A DNA stretch of 64,000 bases, from contig OY855903.1 of assembly GCA_963693305.1 (NCBI GenBank), positions 54,432,150 to 54,496,149 on the forward strand, in the 5' to 3' direction. The notes under the pieces were generated by a model, which searched no databases, was not told the origin of the DNA, and saw only the letters and a program-made list of their open reading frames with translations. Shown piece by piece: positions 24,721 to 35,559 of the stretch. Within the stretch, counting starts at the first letter, position 1. Each line of letters begins with the position of its first letter. The stretch comes from Meandrina meandrites. Taxonomy: Eukaryota; Cnidaria; Anthozoa; Scleractinia; Meandrinidae. Both the position numbers and the translations under genes were made by a program.

Positions 24721-25392
24721 TTATATCATTTGCCTGAGCAATCTCCTTTTGTTTATTTGCACTTTGCGCTGTAAGCGACTGAAGTTCCAGAGAGAGTGAT
24801 GCGATCTCTTTGGTTCTATCATCAGTTGATTCTTTTTTCCTTTTGACAATATTCTCGGACTTGATCTAAAGCCTGATTTCTTTTGGTAGACAAAGGTTTT
24901 CCATGCTTCTGCCTCCGCGTTTGTTTTTAGGGATGCTCTGTCATACATTTCGTTTGGCGACTTCGAAGCTATTTTGAGGGCCGCAGCGTTTACGGCTTCC
25001 TGCCACCCTGTCAACTTACAGGTAGCATCTCCTTTAAATCTACCATAGATTTTAGACTGTTCTTTGATAACATCTTCTTTGAGCAGGTTTTGAGACGGCA
25101 TGTCAGAAACAGAAATGGTGCCGGGAACAGGATGGGAATCAACATCATTGGTCACAGTAACAGGCGTTGTACTGTCAGTAGTACTAGCCACTTTAGGGGA
25201 TACAGTCTCCAAGTTGTTAGCAATTTGCTTAAACTTTTGCTCAAACTTAAGCAACAAGCCCTGTTTTGAGATCATAGCCTTTAAGGAATCCCTATCCAGA
25301 AGGCGAAATGCGTCTCCATCTATTTCATTTTTAGAATAAAAGTATGTTATTTTTAATACATACTGTACGAAAGTTTTGAGTGAAAGTCGCAA
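24721..25392 (-). CDS. SAM-like domain protein fragment
   Basis: The ORF of 223 residues opens with the hydrophobic MRLSLKTFVQYVLKITYFYS. A SAM-like (sterile alpha motif) helix bundle core follows: EIDGDAFRLLDRDSLKAMIS then KQGLLLKFEQKFKQI, at about residues 23-58. The remainder is Ser/Thr-rich and then basic (GKKNQLMIEPKRSHHSLWNF). An AG acceptor-like site precedes NEIDGDAF, so the hydrophobic N-terminus may be intron read-through. SAM domains mediate protein-protein contacts. It is on the same strand as the neighbouring cluster and may be one of its exons. Confidence 0.5.
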   Translation of the reverse strand: MRLSLKTFVQYVLKITYFYSKNEIDGDAFRLLDRDSLKAMISKQGLLLKFEQKFKQIANNLETVSPKVASTTDSTTPVTVTNDVDSHPVPGTISVSDMPSQNLLKEDVIKEQSKIYGRFKGDATCKLTGWQEAVNAAALKIASKSPNEMYDRASLKTNAEAEAWKTFVYQKKSGFRSSPRILSKGKKNQLMIEPKRSHHSLWNFSRLQRKVQINKRRLLRQMI

Positions 25393-26028
25393 ATATTTTT
25401 AATATTAAAAATGATTAACGGAAAATTGGAATTCCTAATATTTGCAAAGTGAACACTTTAAGAAGTAGACTTTAATATACATAAACAGAGAAAGATTCTT
25501 ATTCTGATCAAAATTGAGAAATGCAGCTGAGAAACATCCAAAAGTCCAGCAACAGTGGAGGAATTGGCCACTATTTTGCGAAAACTCTACGCTGAGAACC
25601 CATTTAAATACATTTTGTGTCTTAAAGCTCTCGAAATATTTTGAATGAATTATTGAATTCGGCTTTCGTATGATATGAAGAATTATGCAGATCTCGGAGG
25701 GTGTTATCTGCCGAAGCCTTCCTGATGGGCACTGCTGGAATTGACTGATGCATAATTATAAAAAATTTTATACAATAGTTTCTGAAATGCACGTACCGTG
25801 AAATAAATTAAGAAATGAAATGTTACTCTTTGTCCATAATGCTGGCTTAAAGATTAACAATAAATATATAAAGGCTAAAAAATTCCCTTTTAAAATTTCT
25901 TTTAAAGAAGTTAAAAAAGAAAAACACTAAATGTTTCCGCCTAAACTGTCAACTGTATCACTCTTTGTGATACAGTTGTGCGCAAGTGTGCATTCATAGA
26001 GCTTACCCGTACAGCCCATACTTGTCCG

Positions 26029-26600
26029 TTATTTCTGTTTCCCCTTTATATTTTCCACCCGTTGCCGATCAAGGGGCTGCTTTGATCTTGATCCATATAC
26101 ACTTTTACCCATAAGCTCAGAGGCACTAAATAATGTTCTCAAAACGGAGCAACAAAACTGTCCTTTTGTTTTTGACTTGCTAGCCAGTCGCATCAGGGTG
26201 CTGCTAGATAGATGGTCTTTTGTGGTGGGAGTTGTGTTTCTAGTATCTGTGGCTTCTTCATTGACTTGTTCAGGTTCCACAACAGCAGGTTCATACTCTT
26301 GGATAACTGATGATGGGAGATTTGCAATAGCCTGATCGTTTCGATTTGTCCCAGTGGTGAGTTTGGATTCACTCAAACCAAGCCCGGAGAAAGGTGACGG
26401 GGAACTAAAATTTAAGGGCAAAGAGGGGGTTTGCGGTGATGGGGTTAAAAAGAGGATTTGGTAGGTGATTGGGAAGCAACTGGGAGCTGACTGAGTTTGA
26501 GGTGATGGGGTCCAGAAGTTCACTCGCTTGGAAACCTTCCTCTAATTCTTCCTCATCGTTTGAAGGTGTAAACAAGGGCTCAGAAAAAATTGATGTTACT
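26029..26600 (-). CDS. Pro/Ser-rich protein with a partial BEN-like domain
   Basis: The minus-strand frame runs from about 26600 through a Pro/Ser-rich stretch (TPSPQTQSAPSCF, TPSPQTPSLPLNFS). It enters LMRLASKSKTKGQFCCSVLR then TLFSASELMGKSVYGSRSKQ. The last part resembles the first helices of a BEN domain, a DNA- and protein-binding module of animal regulators and some mobile elements. It stops at 26029 after KGKQK, before the second half of the domain, so it is either an exon with a missed donor or truncated. Confidence 0.45.
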
Positions 26601-26850
26601 GGGATGGCACTCTGACTAGTAATTGATGTTACTGGGATGGCATTCTGACTGGTAATTGGTGTTACTGGGATGGCGACTGGTAATTGGTGTTACTGGGATG
26701 GCCAACTGTTGGCTGTTTGTCAGCTGACTGTCGGCCGACAAACAACCAAAAGTTGGCCGACAGACGATGGACAGTCGGCCAACAGGTGGCCGAAAGTCGG
26801 TGATGTGTCAGTAACATGTCGGTAATGTGGCAGTAAGTTGTCGCCGACTT
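26570..26850. repeat. short tandem repeat followed by a TCGGCCGA-type palindrome cluster
   Basis: TGATGTTACTGGGATGGC recurs four times between 26591 and 26701 with about 30-47 base spacing. It then passes into a run of interleaved palindromes: TGTCGGCCGACAAAC, GTTGGCCGACAGAC, CAGTCGGCCAACAG. Similar GTAGCCGAC/GTCGGC phrases occur at 1445-1557. The GC-rich palindromes stand out from AT-rich surroundings. No coding signal. Confidence 0.6.
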
Positions 26851-28960
26851 ACCTTTATGTTTTTTCTAAGTTTTCTTCAAATGCCGCACCCAAGATGTAT
26901 AATAAATTGAAATGAAAGTTATCCTGTTCAGTTAATGTAGTCACTGCTTAAAGCTGGCGTCAATGTTGCCAAAACCGGAGAGAGTATTTTAGTGAGTACA
27001 ACATTTCATTTTTGTCCGCCATATTGGAAAACATTATTTTTACTTACATGACATACCATAAGGGTTCGCATTGCATTGAAGGGCGATTTTAGCAAGTGCG
27101 TGTTGTGAGAAGGCTATACCTACATTTTGGATCAAATCATCTTAAAATTCCTTTTAACTTTGTTCTGCTTGACCATGTTTTTCTTTTAAGCTTTTTGAAT
27201 GGCAAATTAGCACGCTTTAGTTCAAATAGTTGGATTTCTTCAGTCTGGATTGAAGGACCAAAAAATTGACTAGCTCATTTAAAAGAACTACTATTTCTTC
27301 CATATATTTTAAAATCTTATGGTCTTTGTTTGTAACTAATAAAAGATATTCACCTGGGTGACTGAAATGGGAGCGGTGATTTTGCTACTCATCTAAACAA
27401 ACTGGGAAGAAAAAGAACCTCAACCCCAAGTACTAAATAAAGTTTATTTGTTCCATCCATTATTGAGCTGGTAGAAGCTTAAATGTAAACACAGCTAAGA
27501 AACTACAACCTTAATTTAACATCCTGCTATGAAATCTTGTATGAAATCAGTTCTACATCCGAAGAACCTGCACCAGGTTCAGTAGAAATCTTTGGCCTTT
27601 TTCTTCTCTTCCTATCTTCCGCTTCCAGAACCCTTTTATCAGCTGTTGCCGATAACCTATAAATCCCTCCAAGGCTTTGTCTATTTGGAGAATATGTCAG
27701 TTGTTTACATCCATGTGTTCTCTTTTTTTTTTCAATATCTTTATTCAAACAAAATTACAATACACTTAAAGAAAAAGAGAAAAACAAACAAAAATAGAAA
27801 TAAGTAAATAAACAAACCTGCCTACACTACTCCTACATATTTATAGCTACAATTGCATGATGTACAGAAAATTACTTGCAAGATAAATAGATTGCTGATT
27901 AATCACGCTGTATTACATTTTTTTCTTTTTTTCCTCTCCCTTCCCCCCTTCTTCCCTTTCCTTTCCCCCTACGATAACGAATAGCATTACTTACAATACT
28001 AATTTTTTTTTAAAATTCCGTTTTGAACTTACAATGTACTTACAATTCATATAAGTAAACAATTGAATTTTGTAAGTATCCATGTCTTCTCGCCAGCTTT
28101 CTTAGCTACTTTCATTTCATCTGTTTTTGTTTCTGAAAATAAAAGGAAAGAAAACAAATGAAAATGGTGGTGCAGCCAAAAATAGATTTTAAGATCCTCC
28201 CATTCCAAAACAGCTAAAAAGAGTGGTGAAGTGCTACCATTCTTTGCATTGATGATATAATAGGGTTTAAATTGCTCTTGTTCTCACTTACTTCCTTTGC
28301 TCCTTCTCTTCACTGCCATTCTCATCGCTTGTGAGATCAAAGTAGCTGTCCTCTGAAGAAACATCACTTTCTCTTTCGTCTTGTGTGCACACCACAAGTC
28401 TTCATTGTGAAATGCCTGTGAGCATTCAAGGCAAGCCCATATCTGAATAAATGCATAAAACTGAGAAACGTACACTTAGCTTCAAGCTTTGAGCCTGGCT
28501 TGGCAAATTATTATCATTTCAGATTCACAAGGTGCTATTCCAGGCTGGGAATACTTGAAGCATCTAACGGAAGTTTTAAACTTTCCCTTACTCAAGACAC
28601 AAGCCCTCGTTTTGTCTCGGCACAATAAATTCACCAAAACAATCTTTCAAATGGGTGAATATTCAAAATACCTTGTCTTTGACATTTTCAACACTATACA
28701 CTTTGTCTTGGAAGAGAAGTCGTTTATTACATGACTGCCAAACACAAAAGAAGGGCATCTTTAAGTATACAAAAAGTAAGTACAGTCGAAGCTCTGGTAA
28801 GCGGACACCCTCGAGACATGAAAAAACTGTCCATAACTGGAGCTGGCCGCTTACAAGAATGGTTCTTGTAAGCGACCACTAGAGTTGTAGGGGATGGATG
28901 GGCGCTTACAGGAGCTTGCCCAGCTAACAATAAATACCATTATTGTAACTGGGCATGGAT
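26850..28960. other. gene-poor stretch with small weak ORFs
   Basis: Two short minus-strand ORFs exist. One, at 27748-27527, is basic. The other, at 28475-28284, has a C2H2-like WACLECSQAFHNEDLWCAHK phrase. Neither has supporting context and both could be exon remnants or chance. A T-rich patch lies at about 27900-28010. At 28784-28927 there is a transposon-end-like sequence (CAGTCGAAGCTCTGGTAAGC) with inward and outward GTAAGCG/CGCTTAC copies, typical of decayed DNA transposon ends. Confidence 0.4.
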
Positions 28961-28994
28961 GACGACAAAATAAACACTGAAATATGGTACTGTA

Positions 28995-29215
28995 ATTACT
29001 GTAAAATCGCCTGGTGGGGAGGCCAATTTGAGCGGATTCCTTGGAGCGGATTCCTTGAAGGTTGGCGAAGTTGTTCTCATTCGATCAGAGAAAAGAAATC
29101 GAGGAAAGTGGCCTCTAGGAGTGGTGCTCGACCTGTTCCACGGTCGTGACGATATTGTTCGTGCCGGGAAAAGCTTCATGGACAGACCAGTCCAGCACCT
29201 TTATCATCTTGAGTT
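28995..29215 (+). pseudogene. BEL/Pao retroelement integrase tail, deleted internally
   Basis: The plus strand reads CKIAWWGGQFERIP, resembling the end of a BEL/Pao integrase core. After a short gap it reads KVGEVVLIRSEKRNRGKWPL then GVVLDLFHGRDDIVRAGKSF and RPVQHLYHLEL, matching the conserved C-terminal domain of Pao-type polyproteins. The normal stretch between the blocks is missing, and no LTR or reverse transcriptase is seen nearby. It is a dead fragment. Confidence 0.7.
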
Positions 29216-30052
29216 AGCTTGCGATGGTGAGAGACCAGCTTGTGAGCTAGCGAAGGAAAACCCAATCATGCCATCCACTCGACCCAGACATGATGCTACA
29301 GTTGCTGCTGAATTGCGAATACGAGATTCTGCAGAGGATGCTGACTTCTGAGAGGTCGCAAACATTTGTGGGATGCTGACCAGAACATCCTCTAGGAACC
29401 CCAAAGGCTGATGGACTATAATCGTGTTGAAATTGCTTTGACATAGTATTTTCCGAGTTTACCCTTTTTTAGAACAGTTAAAATCATATATTTTTTGTTG
29501 TAGCGTTACATGCGTGACTTGATCGTCACAAATGTTAGCATATTGAGTATATTTATAAACGATCACATAGGTGTGCATGATACAATGTTTATCCTAGGTT
29601 TTGCTTTTCTGTCAACAAGGTCATCAGGTAACTAGAGTGTAGTACAAATGGGCTTTTGCGGGTAGATTTCGTCGAGTGATTGTGGAATTTGGTGTGATCT
29701 CAGCTAGCACTCTTTCTGTGATTAAACATCTGCTACCTTGAATTGTGAAAGTGTGGGTTTTCTTGAGTTCCCCACAATGCAAACAATAGCATTTGAGAGA
29801 TAATTAAAAATAGATGGAGTGCACGAAAGGCCAATTAGTGATTATGGATTGGGAAGATAATGCTCTGAGCTATTCAAAGTCAATTTGAATAGGCCTTATT
29901 CGTATTCCCGGACTAGCCTGGGACGAGTATTTTTTTTCGCGCGAAAGTGCACGAAAGCGAGGCTCATGCGGGGGAAAATTAAAAAACTCTTTGACACAAC
30001 TGGAAAAATCAGGCGAAAGTCTCCTTGGTTTGCAGTATTTGAAGGTGAAATC

Positions 30053-30864
30053 ATGGTTAAACATAATTGCTGTGCTTATGTGTGCTCCAACAGCACTGAA
30101 AAACAAAAAAACCGTCTGAAATATCCAGAACTCAAGGAAATAACATTTCACGCTTTTCCTATGGACGACCGAAAGAAGACGTACACACCCGAAATGAATG
30201 AAAGCGAGAGAAGAAAAAGGTGGATAGCTCCTTGTCGTTTGAGCAGTTTAAATGTCACAAGACATACACGAATTTGTTCAGCACACTTCGAAGGTGGATT
30301 AGGACCCACAAAGCTTAATCCGGTCCCAACAATTTTCAGTTTTCCGACTCATTTGCAGCCCAAAACCCAACGGAAGCGAACAGATCCAGAGGAAAGAAGA
30401 CGAGGAGCTTTGAATTGTTTACAAAACAAAACCAAGACTGCACCAAGGGAAAAAGTAGGTAAAGCTAACAAGAACAAGGAAAACCAAGAACCAGAGGGCC
30501 TGTCATCACAACCCCAGGACACTGCATGTTCGAGCGACATGGATTTTATTTTATCTGAGGAGAGTGAGATGAAAACTGAACAGGCACCTGATCCAAGGTC
30601 CCTTGTAGACAAGTGTATCCAAACCGACCTTACTTGTGAAGATATCGGCTGCATGGAAGCAGCCAAGGCTAAACTGGAAAATAAACCAGAACTGAAGAGA
30701 GAAATGTTTATAGATGACGTGCTGAAAAGCAACAAGTCTGTATGTTTCTACACTGGACTGCCCTCCTATGCCTGTCTTATGATGTTGTTCTCCTTTCTTA
30801 AACCTCTTGCAAATACAATGAAATATTGGGACAACAAGAAAAGGGACAGAGGGAAACATATCAG
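30053..30864 (+). CDS. THAP-domain exon of the ISL2EU transposase
   Basis: From ATG 30053 (MVKHNCCAYVCSNSTEKQ) the frame encodes a THAP zinc finger of about 95 residues. The C-x4-C pair sits near the start, a Trp follows in RRKRWIAPCRLSS and the Cys-x2-His lies in TRICSAHF. A proline-containing end (TIFSFPTHL) closes it. THAP domains bind transposon ends. A disordered Lys/Glu-rich linker and a conserved block follow (NKSVCFYTGLPSYACLMMLF), shared by this transposase family. The exon ends at a donor-like site at 30865 (CAG|GTATCT). The start is chosen for the THAP fold, although the frame is open upstream to 29885. Confidence 0.85.
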
Positions 30865-31084
30865 GTATCTTAATTTCATTTATTTTAACATTAATAACGT
30901 TCTTGTACAGCAGTCTTGTTATTAATATTTCCTTTCAGGTGGTCTCAAACATTGAAAATTATGGCATAAAATGTTTCAGTTTTGATATTAATGGTAATAC
31001 AACATTCTAATTCTAAAAATTATAAGATTATTGCATAGGAATGTTTGCCTCATCAACTCAACTCTGCACATTTTTACTTCACAG

Positions 31085-31864
31085 GAAGATGAACATGTTG
31101 GCAAGCCTGGACGAAAGAGGCAGGTGTCATTATTTGCTGAATTTGTAATGGTACTTGTGAGACTCAGGCTTGAACTGCTACAGAGTCACCTGGCTGACAT
31201 TTTTGCAATTTCTCAAAGTTCAGTTTCCAAGATTTTCACCACTTGGATTAATCTTCTGTATCATGTATTTAAGGAAGTTCTTATAATATGGCCTGCAAAG
31301 GTTCAAATTCAAAAGCACATGCCCAAGAGCTTTAGTAAGTATCCTCGGACCCGTGTAATTATTGACTGTACAGAGTTCTTCATAGAGAAGTCCACTCAAC
31401 CTTCTGCTCAAAAAATTACTTGGAGTGACTACAAGTCACATAACACTTTCAAACTTTTAGTTGGTATTTCACCATCAGGAGCGTTCACATTTGTCTCTAA
31501 ACTTTGGTCTGGGGGAGTCTGTGATCGTAATATTACCCAGAAATCTGGACTGATAGACAAGTTGGAGCCTCTAGATGATGTGATGGCTGATAGAGGATTT
31601 AATATTAGAGATATGGTCACAAAGAAAAAGGCCACATTAAACATTCCCCCCTTTGCAAAGGGGAAGTCCCTTTCAACAAAGGCATGTACAAAAACCAGGA
31701 GAATAGCTGCAGTTCGCATACATGTGGAAAGAGCAATCCAACGGCTTAAGTGTTTCCGAATTTTACGTGGTGTAATACCTATCACCCTTGCTGCAGTTGC
31801 CGATCAGACTGTGTTTGTTTGTGCAGCACTGTGTAACTTAATGAAGCCTCTTGTTTCAAAGTAA
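31085..31864 (+). CDS. DDE transposase catalytic exon of the ISL2EU element
   Basis: After the acceptor-like TTCACAG the frame reads an HTH-like segment (ADIFAISQSSVSKIFTTW). It continues as a DDE_Tnp_4-type catalytic domain. The three acidic positions are visible in VIIDCTEFFIE (first Asp), DDVMADRGFNIRD (second Asp) and IHVERAIQRLKCF (Glu). The stop is at 31862-31864, and AATAAA follows about 20 bases later. The most obvious donor at 30865 and this acceptor differ by one base in phase, so either a short exon is missed or the copy has a frameshift. No internal stops are seen. Confidence 0.85.
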   Translation, partial: EDEHVGKPGRKRQVSLFAEFVMVLVRLRLELLQSHLADIFAISQSSVSKIFTTWINLLYHVFKEVLIIWPAKVQIQKHMPKSFSKYPRTRVIIDCTEFFIEKSTQPSAQKITWSDYKSHNTFKLLVGISPSGAFTFVSKLWSGGVCDRNITQKSGLIDKLEPLDDVMADRGFNIRDMVTKKKATLNIPPFAKGKSLSTKACTKTRRIAAVRIHVERAIQRLKCFRILRGVIPITLAAVADQTVFVCAALCNLMKPLVSK

Positions 31865-32039
31865 ATGTAGTTTTCAAGTGTCCAAATAAATCAATTAATT
31901 TTAATCAAACTAAACTGTAGCAATGAACATGTAACCCATTAGCTACTAGCTATGAGTGGAATGGTCATACATTAACACAGGCTCAGTGTGACAAAAGGTC
32001 TGTCTCTAGAAGCTGAGTCTCTACATTATATGTATAGCA

Positions 32040-34060
32040 TTAGCTATTATCCATACTGTGTAACACTGTACGAGTCTGGCCATATTTAACCTTTGGAAAA
32101 GCTAGCTCTGGTAAAATGACTGAGTCAAAAAACAAATCCAGCTTAGCTAGCACTGGAGACCAAAACTTTTGATCAAATAACACTTTCTCAACATAAATAC
32201 CACCACCATGGCCACAAGCAACAAATATCCCCCAGGGATAAGTTGTTGCAAACATTTGTTGATGTAGTTGATAAAGGTATTTATGATTTCTATTAAGGGC
32301 TATACCATTACTTCTTTTTACACAAATATGCTGTTTCAGTAAAATATCTTGAAGGGTTTCCCCTGCTTTCACCTGAAGAAATTTCATTTCAACAACACCT
32401 GGGCTAGACTCGGATTGATCATACATAATTCTATCTGGAGAGGCACCAATATGTCCGTGAGTCTTGCTTATGACAAATCCACACTTTTCCACTCTTATAT
32501 CAGAATGACCATTCTGTTCCATGTATTTTATTAGTGCCTGTTCAATTTCGTCTTCCTTTTCCAAGCCTTCCTTCATGGCAGTTGTTAAAGGGACTTGGTT
32601 ATAACTCAAAACCTCCCTTAAGGCTTTAGTCGGAGACGTGGTTGCTTTCAAGCTTGCGATTCGTTTACAGTGAGAAGCTGTGATTCTTCCTGTTCTGTAC
32701 TTAAACCAATCAATGGAATCACTCTGCAGTTTTGTCTTCTTTTCCACTAAATCAATTTCATCATCTGTAAACTGAACTTTTCTTTTTATTGCCTTTTCCC
32801 TTTCTTTAATCTCATCCAGACTGGGTGGCAGAGGTTTCATTGGTGATAGAGAATCTAATGTAAATGTACGAGCAACAGGTTTTCTTCTCTTGTGTCATTT
32901 ATATTTTCTGGATCAAGCTGATGATTTAGTTGACTATTATCTGGGTCGGGTAATAGGTGCAGTAATACAGCTGAAGGAACAGTTTCAGCCACAAGCTTTC
33001 TAAAATTCTCAGCCAAATTTACATTTGCATCATATGAAGTCCTGGGGTCATAAGTATCACACCTGGGTTTCAGTCACTTCTTTTTGTCCTTGTTCATTGT
33101 GGGTTTAGTAAAATCCATGTCTAATGCTTGTGTCATGCCCTCATGAGTCCTCTTCCTTTGTTTCCAAGTACATTTCCTCCCAGTGCAGGTTATTACAACA
33201 TTTTCTCTTAGTGTTGCTTCAAGGTCAATAAGCGAGGCACCAATGTGCCAGCAAGCACCATCAGCCCTGATCAAGAAATCAGGAATTAGGAAAAGTTTCA
33301 ACAGAAATATTTTGATTAGCAAAGTCAAAGTTTTAAATATTAAATAAAATTAAATTATTCTGAAAGCCATAGACTTCACATAATTCAGATGTACTCAACA
33401 ATTTGGAAATGAAGTACAAAATCTCACAAAGCTGCAAATTATTATTTTGTATATTGCCAAATATTACCCTACTGTCAAAAATCCATGAACTCACCCTCCT
33501 GTACAAGGACAATGCGCTGTGTAAACTGATCCATCTGACTGAATTATTATCCATCCATCATAAGTTGGTTTCTGTCCAATTTGCGTTTTCTCTCGTTCCG
33601 TTGGCTTTACTCCAAATTTCACGTAGTGGTATCCACTAAACAAGTTCTTGTTGTTCATCAATTTTAAGACATGGCCATCCCAAAACAGGCGGTAGCCTTC
33701 GAACGACTTGTATGCCTTGAGGGACTCATGATCATAGCCCTCCTTGTTGATTAAGTAAGCATACATGTCACCGTATGTGAAGTTCGGAAAATCAGAAAAG
33801 TCAGAAGTCCAGTCAGAGTGTAACGTGTTGGGACAGGGGAGTGAACCTTGCGTAGTCTGCAACTTGTTGATTATCACATCCTCCGGTTTCTCCCGATCGT
33901 CGATCGGTTCTAGTGAAAGATCGCGAGCTTTCTCCACCAATTCCACCAGTTCCTCTTTTCTCTTTTGCGAAACGGTTATTCCACGGCTCTGTAAATACGA
34001 TTTCAACTCAGGAACTTTGCATTTTTGAACTTCATTCTCTGCAGCTTCTATGGCAGCCAT
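32040..34060 (-). CDS. SAP + SWIM + YqaJ-type nuclease gene of the ISL2EU element
   Basis: The gene converges on the transposase. From ATG 34060 (MAAIEAAENEVQKCKV) a SAP motif is seen (PELKSYLQSRGITVSQKRKE). A SWIM-type zinc site follows across an intron (AHCPC in the first exon, ADGACWHIGASLIDLEATL in the second, at about 33290). A linker with a frame change lies at about 32900. The YqaJ exonuclease-like domain at 32840-32040 shows DWFKYRTGRITASHCKRIA, the Asp of GASPDR, the Glu/Lys of VVEMKFLQ and the Gln of YLYQLHQQMFAT. YqaJ-family enzymes are PD-(D/E)XK nucleases and probably assist transposition. The linker frame change suggests a missed splice or mild decay. Confidence 0.8.
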
Positions 34061-34199
34061 ATTAGAAAACCAAAATCCCCCGCATGAGCCTCGACATTGT
34101 GCACTCGCCCAAGGCCGTCCGGGAATACGAATAAGGACTATTGGTAATATATGCCCTGGGGATGAATTAATGATATGCAATTGTTCATATAAAAGGCAA

Positions 34200-35020
34200 A
34201 CACGTGCTCCCTATTGTGCACTCTACTCTAGTCCGCGGCAGCGAACAGTTGGCACCCCACCCGCCCTCCCTGCGAGGAAGCCAGGTTTGAAATCTGCGTC
34301 ACCTGCCGGAGATCTTCTGAGCCTGGTTTGGGCTTGTCCCAGGCCAGAGCGATTCCCCATACCTTATCTACATGTCATGAATAACAATACCCAGGGCAAA
34401 ATATTATACTACACTGTACTCAGAATTGTGCCAAATGAATGCTGAGAGGTACTGGGATGAAAGAAATTTTAATTTCATATTTGTTACATTTGTTACATGC
34501 AGAGCATGTAGATCAGCCATAGTTAAAATACTTATTAAATATTAAATGTCCACATCATTTTTTAAACCCTTCAAATAGAGAACGAGACCATAGGCAGGAA
34601 GCTTTAAGAGATGGCAAATCACTCGAACTTTCCAGACATATTAAGACACCTCAGTACCATGGGATCAGTGGCAATATTGCCCACTGTTTTGTTTTGTTTC
34701 ACAGTTCTTCACTGACAAGATAGTTCGGTGCAACTTGGTATCATCAGCATACAGAGCGGTGCTGGTTTGCTCATCGATGACATAAGGGAGGTCATTGATA
34801 AATATCACAAAGAGGAGTGGGCCGACAAATTCTTTTCTCTAGTTGCATGATATAATTGGAAGACTTCACATTTTTTCCATTGATATAGATTTCAATATTT
34901 CCATTTTATTTAACTTTAATGAATTTGAAAAATTATTCAAAAAATAAATGTATTGTTTCACAAAAAGTGTAGTGAATATACCTCGTTCTTAAATCCATGA
35001 GCCAATAAATAATCTCATAT
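34200..35020. other. intergenic sequence, no gene seen
   Basis: The sequence just outside the ISL2EU element is AT-rich with scattered short frames. The frame at 34050-34445 overlaps the nuclease start and has no family likeness. No supported feature. Confidence 0.5.
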
Positions 35021-35039
35021 CAAACACTTGAGATTTCTG

Positions 35040-35480
35040 ATACTCATTGGTTTTTTAAGATTATAATGATCACTCCATAATATCATGATATATCAAAATG
35101 TCAAACTCCATCAGACATAGTCTTCTTATCAAAATCTTGATTTTTTTATACTCTCTATGATATTTTGAGATTATCATGATATCTTGATAATATCATGATA
35201 TATCAAAATATCAAACTCCATCAGCGATATACTCTTCCTATCAAACTCTTGAGATTTTTGCTACTCTCTGATATTTTGAGATTATCATGATATCTTGATA
35301 ATATCATGATATATCAAAATATCAGACTCCATCAGAGACAGACTCTTCTTATCAAACTCTTGAGAATCATGATATTTTATCAAAATATCAAACTCCATCT
35401 GATATCTTAGGCAATGAGGAATATCAAAATATCATTGCCTAATGTATCACTCTCAAAATATCATGATATTATCAAAAATA
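35040..35480. repeat. AT-rich tandem repeat of about 120 bp built on TATCATGATA palindromes
   Basis: TATCATGATATATCAAAATR followed by TCA(A/G)ACTCCATC(A/T)GA recurs at about 35080, 35195 and 35310, with a shortened unit near 35370. Each unit contains several copies of the palindrome TATCATGATA and a spacer CTTATCAAACTCTTGAGA. The array ends close to the start of a decayed DIRS-like recombinase, so it might be part of that element's end. Confidence 0.7.
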
Positions 35481-35559
35481 AATAAAAGAAATGTATGAGA
35501 AAAAATTTGATTAATCAAGAATGATAGGAGAGAATGATATTTTGATATTCCGCAATACC

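Larger units (their letters stand above)
29888..34142. mobile_element. ISL2EU-type DNA transposon, nearly complete
   Basis: The ends are long inverted repeats. Left 29888 begins AATAGGCCTTATTCGTATTC and the right end, read inward from 34142, begins AATAGTCCTTATTCGTATTC. Similarity continues through GGGACGAGT, GTGCAC and GAGGCTCATGCGGGGG. Between them lie a plus-strand THAP+DDE transposase gene and a converging minus-strand SAP/SWIM/YqaJ nuclease gene. That pairing is the hallmark of the ISL2EU (IS4EU-related) group. The target-site duplication, expected to be about 2 bp, is not clear. Confidence 0.85.
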
